From Inonotus obliquus (taxonomy: Eukaryota; Basidiomycota; Agaricomycetes; Hymenochaetales; Hymenochaetaceae): 64,000 nt of DNA. A program made the translations under genes and the position numbers. This document shows positions 59,980 through 64,000 of this stretch, piece by piece. The notes below the pieces were generated by a model. It did no database searches, was not told where the DNA came from, and worked only from the letters and a program-made list of their open reading frames with translations. Location of the stretch: the NCBI GenBank assembly GCA_032164295.1, contig JAJHTX010000010.1, positions 930,001-994,000 of the forward strand. The letters are read 5' to 3'. Every line of letters begins with the position of its first letter. The stretch's first letter is position 1.

Positions 59980-62486
59980 TTAGTCCTCAACAAGCAACGC
60001 CCCGCCTTTATCAACTGCGAGTCGTATTCGATCTCCTTTCTTGACGTCCTTGAACTATCAATGGGGTAGGTATACACACAAACAATCAATGACTGATGTT
60101 TGGGATTCGAAGAGACGGAACGAGTTGACTCACAGTAAGTTCCCTAGTACGATGTAAACTCTCGATCTCGTCTATTCGATCGCGAACTTCTTCAAGAAGC
60201 TCGTCAAAGCCCTCTGTTTCGACTACTTCCTTCGCGGCTTGGAGAATGATCATTGAATCTGGTCGGACATTGTAATCGACCTATCCAGTTCCAACCATTA
60301 GCGTGATCAATTTAGGAAGAATGGGTCTTGCTGAGACGAACATCTATGGAGATGATGTTATCCTTATCAAGATCTGAAACATCGAATATTCCAAGTCAGA
60401 TTCTCTGTTCTCTGTTCAGTATATCGGAAGCAAAAAAGCGCACCGTCAATGAAATCTGTACGAGTCATTAACTGCCTGGCCTCGCCCTACGATATTAATC
60501 AATGAGGTTGGATGAATTCGCCACTCCTTCCCAATCGATACCCACATAAGTAACTGATGGAAGGAAGAAGTCATCAGTATCTTTCCCTTCCGAGATAAGC
60601 TCTTCCTGATGTTTATTGTATCGTTTCACAAGTTCTTCCAAAAGGAGCCAGGAGCAAGAGCTCCATTTTTGCTACGTGTCGCATGATTAATAGTCTGGTT
60701 CGTCGAGGAAAGGTGGTAGATGAATACCTCATCCATCACGTCATCATCGCAGTCCCTAATTAGCCCAATCTTGCTGAGCAACCATTCCTTCTCCGTTTCC
60801 ACCATGTGCTTTGCGTATGCGACCATGTCCTGCTCCTTGGTAGCTTTACTGAGGAAGGAGAGACGCCCACCAATATACGAAAGAACTTGTCTGAATGTGT
60901 CGAGATCCTCGATCGATTCTCCAGGGTGCTTTTGTAGATGCACACGTCGAAGTCGTCGCGCAGCTTGGAGAGCTTCGTTCTTCTTGAGATCGGAGATGGA
61001 AACTGTAAGCATTCGGCTCGCGCTCTTGCCTATGTACCAGGATAGTTAATAGAGGTCCGGAACGGGAAATTAATGAGGACACACTCACGCATTACGAGAA
61101 AGGGCCAAAAATCGTCACTAACTAATTCAATTAGAGAGGCATGTAGAGTCGGATTACGATGCATACGTGCTGAAAACCATGGTCATAATCCCTAAGTAGT
61201 TTCATAATTCAGTAAATCGATAAGGGAATGAACGACGTGCAACCCACTACTCTCTGCCCACGATTCAGCACGCTGTTGTAACTGGAGTAGTATGTTGCGT
61301 CCCTCGTCGCTATGCTGGAAGTAGTGGACATTATTGAAAATGAAGACGAGAGGTTTCCCGGTTCTCCTCGCGCGACGCAAGGCAACTTTCTCGAGCTTAT
61401 TTAGGGCTGATAGAAGCGATTCAAGGTTTGTACCGGGCACGATGGTATGTAAACACACCTCGCTCGATATCCAGCCCAGGACCGGCTAATGACACGCGAA
61501 ACATCAGATTCCTCCCTTTCTCGGTGTCATTGGCATACCTTCCCGAGGATCCCGCCTCTGAAACAAGCCAGTCTGTGAATCCTCGTTAAACTCAAAGTCC
61601 AATGCTTTTCCTAATCGTAATCGGAAAACTTCAAGGTCAGGATGCGCATCGCAAAACGCCACACCGTCCGCATCAATTTTCGCCATGGCATCGTAGACCA
61701 TCGTCGTCTTCCCTGCACCCTGACACCAAATAAGCTTCCGTTACTGATTGCTTAAGCGAAGAGAAGTACTTTGGGTCCCAGTAGCATGTAGTAGTGGCCT
61801 CGTCTCTTCCCTGATATAATGTCATCTACTAAATCTTGTTCCTGTCGACGCAGGTGCACGCCATCGTCGTCATCTGAATCATAGACACGCCCCGTACTTT
61901 TTCCCTGCTTTGCAATTTCAAGGGCGGGGTCATACCCGGGGTCGAAAGCTTTCTCCATCTATAAGCCTACAGTCAATATCGTTTCCTGACTGGTTCCGGT
62001 TGCGAAAAAACCTTTTGAAGGACGTTCCACTTGTACCAATGTATGTATGCGACACCACCGATGAATACTGCCAACGCAGTAAGAATACCAGCCATATTCT
62101 TCCTATGCGGACTCACCTATTCCGATGCCTACGAGCGTTGTAAGCGCCGCATCGAACAGAGGAGAGCTTGTTATTCGGAACAGCCCACCGCCACCGGCTC
62201 CCCCCTGACCTCCAGGGCTTCCAGGAAATGCGACTGGCAGCGATAAGTTTTCATAATGTTTGTCAACGTCCGTTTTATCCGTCTCCTTTCCTTTCTTCGA
62301 TGCAACCTCCTCCACCGGTTTCTTTCCGGAGCCGTTTTGACTAGAAAGACTTCGCGTCCAAGTAGCAGGAAGAAAGGTCGGCGTAGCAGAAGGTGACCGA
62401 AGAGTGACACGTCGATACACGTTATGAACAGAAACTATTACAGATTTTCTAGATGCATAAGATGACAAGCAAAGGAGTGGACGCAT
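59980..62486 (-). CDS. mitochondrial P-loop NTPase-like protein
   Basis: Multi-exon gene starting MRPLLCLSSYASRKSV at 62486. The first about 60 residues are basic and Ser/Arg-rich, as in a mitochondrial presequence, and are followed by a Gly-rich segment and a membrane helix (LTALAVFIGGVAYIHW). The NTPase core has the Walker A GPKGAGKTT, formed across an intron at about 61715, then DADGVAFCDAHPDLEVFRLR, LGKALDFEF and FQRRDPREG. LNKLEKVALRR, LVFIFNNVHYF in the Walker B place, RAESWAE, FSTDDFW, VSISDLKKNEAL and IGGRLSFLSK follow. It ends in LAVDKGGALLVED at 59980. The usual acidic residue of Walker B is Asn (NNVH), which may be normal for this fungal family. Function is unknown; an AAA/STAND-like ATPase of the inner membrane is inferred. 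Confidence 0.75.
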
Positions 62487-64000
62487 TTAGTAATTCCCGA
62501 ATTCTGCAAAGAAGCGCTCGAAGATGTCGCTGGCAAGATAAACGCAACGGGCATCGGAGGTCGCGTCGCTGCGTTCGTGTCACGTGAAGCATTTGAGCCA
62601 AAAATGCTTTCCTTGTTGGTTCGTCACTGCCACCAGCGAACACTCTTTGTTTTTCTCTCTCACCTGAGTGAGGGCAAGACGGGGCCACGAACATGCGAGA
62701 CGGCATCAAGTCACAAGCTTCACATGCTAGCACTGAAGGAAGGAAATCTCTCGATAGCTTTTTCGCTCGAAATTCTGGGTGACATACTAATCAAGAAAGC
62801 ACCACAACACCAGGCGATGTTCATCGGGGGTTCTGCATGACTGAGTCTAGCTACATCCTACGACAAACACTGCACATTACGAGAGAGGTGGATGGTCATT
62901 ATTACAAAGCTCTAATAATCCTATATCTGAGGAATGAGCTTGTTCTGCCACGATCGATAACGACGATACTCACTATGCGGTCTACGCGTGCTTCATGCAA
63001 AAATTGGCTGCGCACGTTTATCAAAGACTGTGATGTACTGGATATACGCCCGCGCGGGTTAAGTAGCTCCACCTACTTATACGTCGGATTCAGTTATGCA
63101 TGGTTCATCAAGGTGACCCATTCTTGAATCTCGGCTTCAGTTCGGTGACTGATCTACTAATCTAGGCCCCTCATCTCGGTGCCCTTACTTTCTTTCGCAG
63201 ATTCGTCTATTCTTCTCGTTCGGAGATGCTTTTGATCACTACCAAACGTGCCGAACCTAATTGTTCCTCTGATACCGCGATACCACGATGCGAATAGATG
63301 AGTAAGAGTTGGCCTCCTTGGACACGATCGGAAACACTCGAGATTCTATTCCTCCATCTCGTAACTCCACCCATCCTTCGATTTCTAGTCCTTGGATCTC
63401 CATTATCAAGGCGATACTCGTCATATCGGCTTCTTTACATGTCCGGCGCGTTTTGATCCTTTTGACCGAGAACGTGAACGAGAATTTGTGCGGTCTGTAT
63501 CGGTGATCTATTCTACTACGCATCAAGCTTCGGCTTTCTCAAAGCACGGAATAGAATGCTGGAATTCTTTAGATCCCAGGAAATTCTTCGTTCCAACTCT
63601 TCTTGAAATCCTTATACATCAGTTTGCCTCACAAAATGAATTCTCGTGTTATTTTTAACAATGCATCTCGTTGATCTATGCCCGATGGCGCTCTTCTTAG
63701 CTCTAATCAGATTGCAAGTTTCAATGAATGCCGTTCAACTGAACGGATTCTTCTGAATTAGGAAATCCTTCACCATAGCAATTTCACAACGATAGGCCAC
63801 ATTTTATGTAAGCCACCGACTAAAAGAAACAATCAATACATCAGACAACGCATCAACTCTACATATAGACATGGTAAGGCAAAAGCTTGATCCCTCCGCC
63901 TCCGCTTGATCCGAAAGAACCAGAGCTTTTTCTGATGTACCCGATGCAAAGTAACCCTCAGCCACGACTTTTGTTACCCAAGTTTTCTAAATTACTTCTC
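62487..64000. other. gene-free right end
   Basis: About 1.5 kb. Open frames at 62577-62840, 62837-63127 and 63392-63658 (plus) and 63257-63526 (minus) have no recognisable family, no consistent splice sites and mutually overlapping frames. No gene is supported. Confidence 0.4.

Noticed and set aside
62577..63658. Several open frames at the right end
   Set aside because: Mutually overlapping, no family resemblance, no consistent splice pattern.
1..64000. CRISPR arrays, intact transposons, rRNA and tRNA genes
   Set aside because: I looked for regular repeats with spacers, transposase or reverse-transcriptase motifs, long terminal repeats and tRNA-like arms by eye and found none; a computed search would be more sensitive.

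Overview
The window reads as nuclear DNA of a filamentous basidiomycete, most likely a plant-matter-degrading agaricomycete. The evidence is dense short introns (about 45-80 nt), FunK1-type kinases, a secreted AA9 polysaccharide monooxygenase with a C-terminal CBM1, a SLATT_fungal membrane protein, a small PAH-only Sin3-like protein, and a local array of paralogous cytochromes P450. Nothing bacterial, viral or plasmid-like is visible, and I found no tRNA, rRNA, CRISPR array or intact transposon.

Left part (1-6.5 kb): a minus-strand array of FunK1 kinase genes. Two 5'-truncated, degenerate copies (about 0.1-1.5 kb and 2.7-3.8 kb) lie beside one apparently complete copy (4.0-6.5 kb), with a relic of an APH-type phosphotransferase between the first two. 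Then come a TMEM70/TMEM186-like mitochondrial membrane protein (6.7-7.5 kb), a broken DAL5-type MFS permease (7.7-9.6 kb), the AA9-CBM1 LPMO (10.6-12.1 kb), a membrane-anchored steryl-ester-hydrolase-like lipase (minus, 12.5-14.1 kb) and an apparently intact paralogue of the MFS permease (14.9-17.6 kb).

Middle (18-44.8 kb): mostly conserved housekeeping genes. These are a SLATT_fungal 2TM protein (minus), an arrestin-related trafficking adaptor and a relic copy of its C-terminus, a caspase-like (C14) protease, eIF4G with a long charged helix, an NFKBIL1-like protein (minus), a MUP1-like amino-acid permease, Bub3 (minus), a 5-alpha-reductase-like steroid dehydrogenase and Rer1 (minus). Rer1 needs two consecutive microexons of 10 and 6 nt.

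Right part (45.6-59.6 kb): a P450 array of four full-length paralogues (three plus, one minus), a 3'-half pseudogene, an exon-1 relic and a two-PAH-domain Sin3-like gene between the third and fourth P450. The third and fourth share a nearly identical inverted tract that includes an intron, which suggests gene conversion or recent duplication. The first two use a GC-AG intron where the other two use GT-AG. The window closes with a mitochondrial P-loop NTPase-like gene (minus, 60.0-62.5 kb) and 1.5 kb with no recognisable gene.

The genes do not form one pathway. The clearest functional grouping is the P450 array with its embedded PAH gene; a weaker one is the LPMO, lipase and permease group. 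Exon boundaries were assigned by eye from splice signals, reading frame and remembered family conservation, without transcripts or searches.
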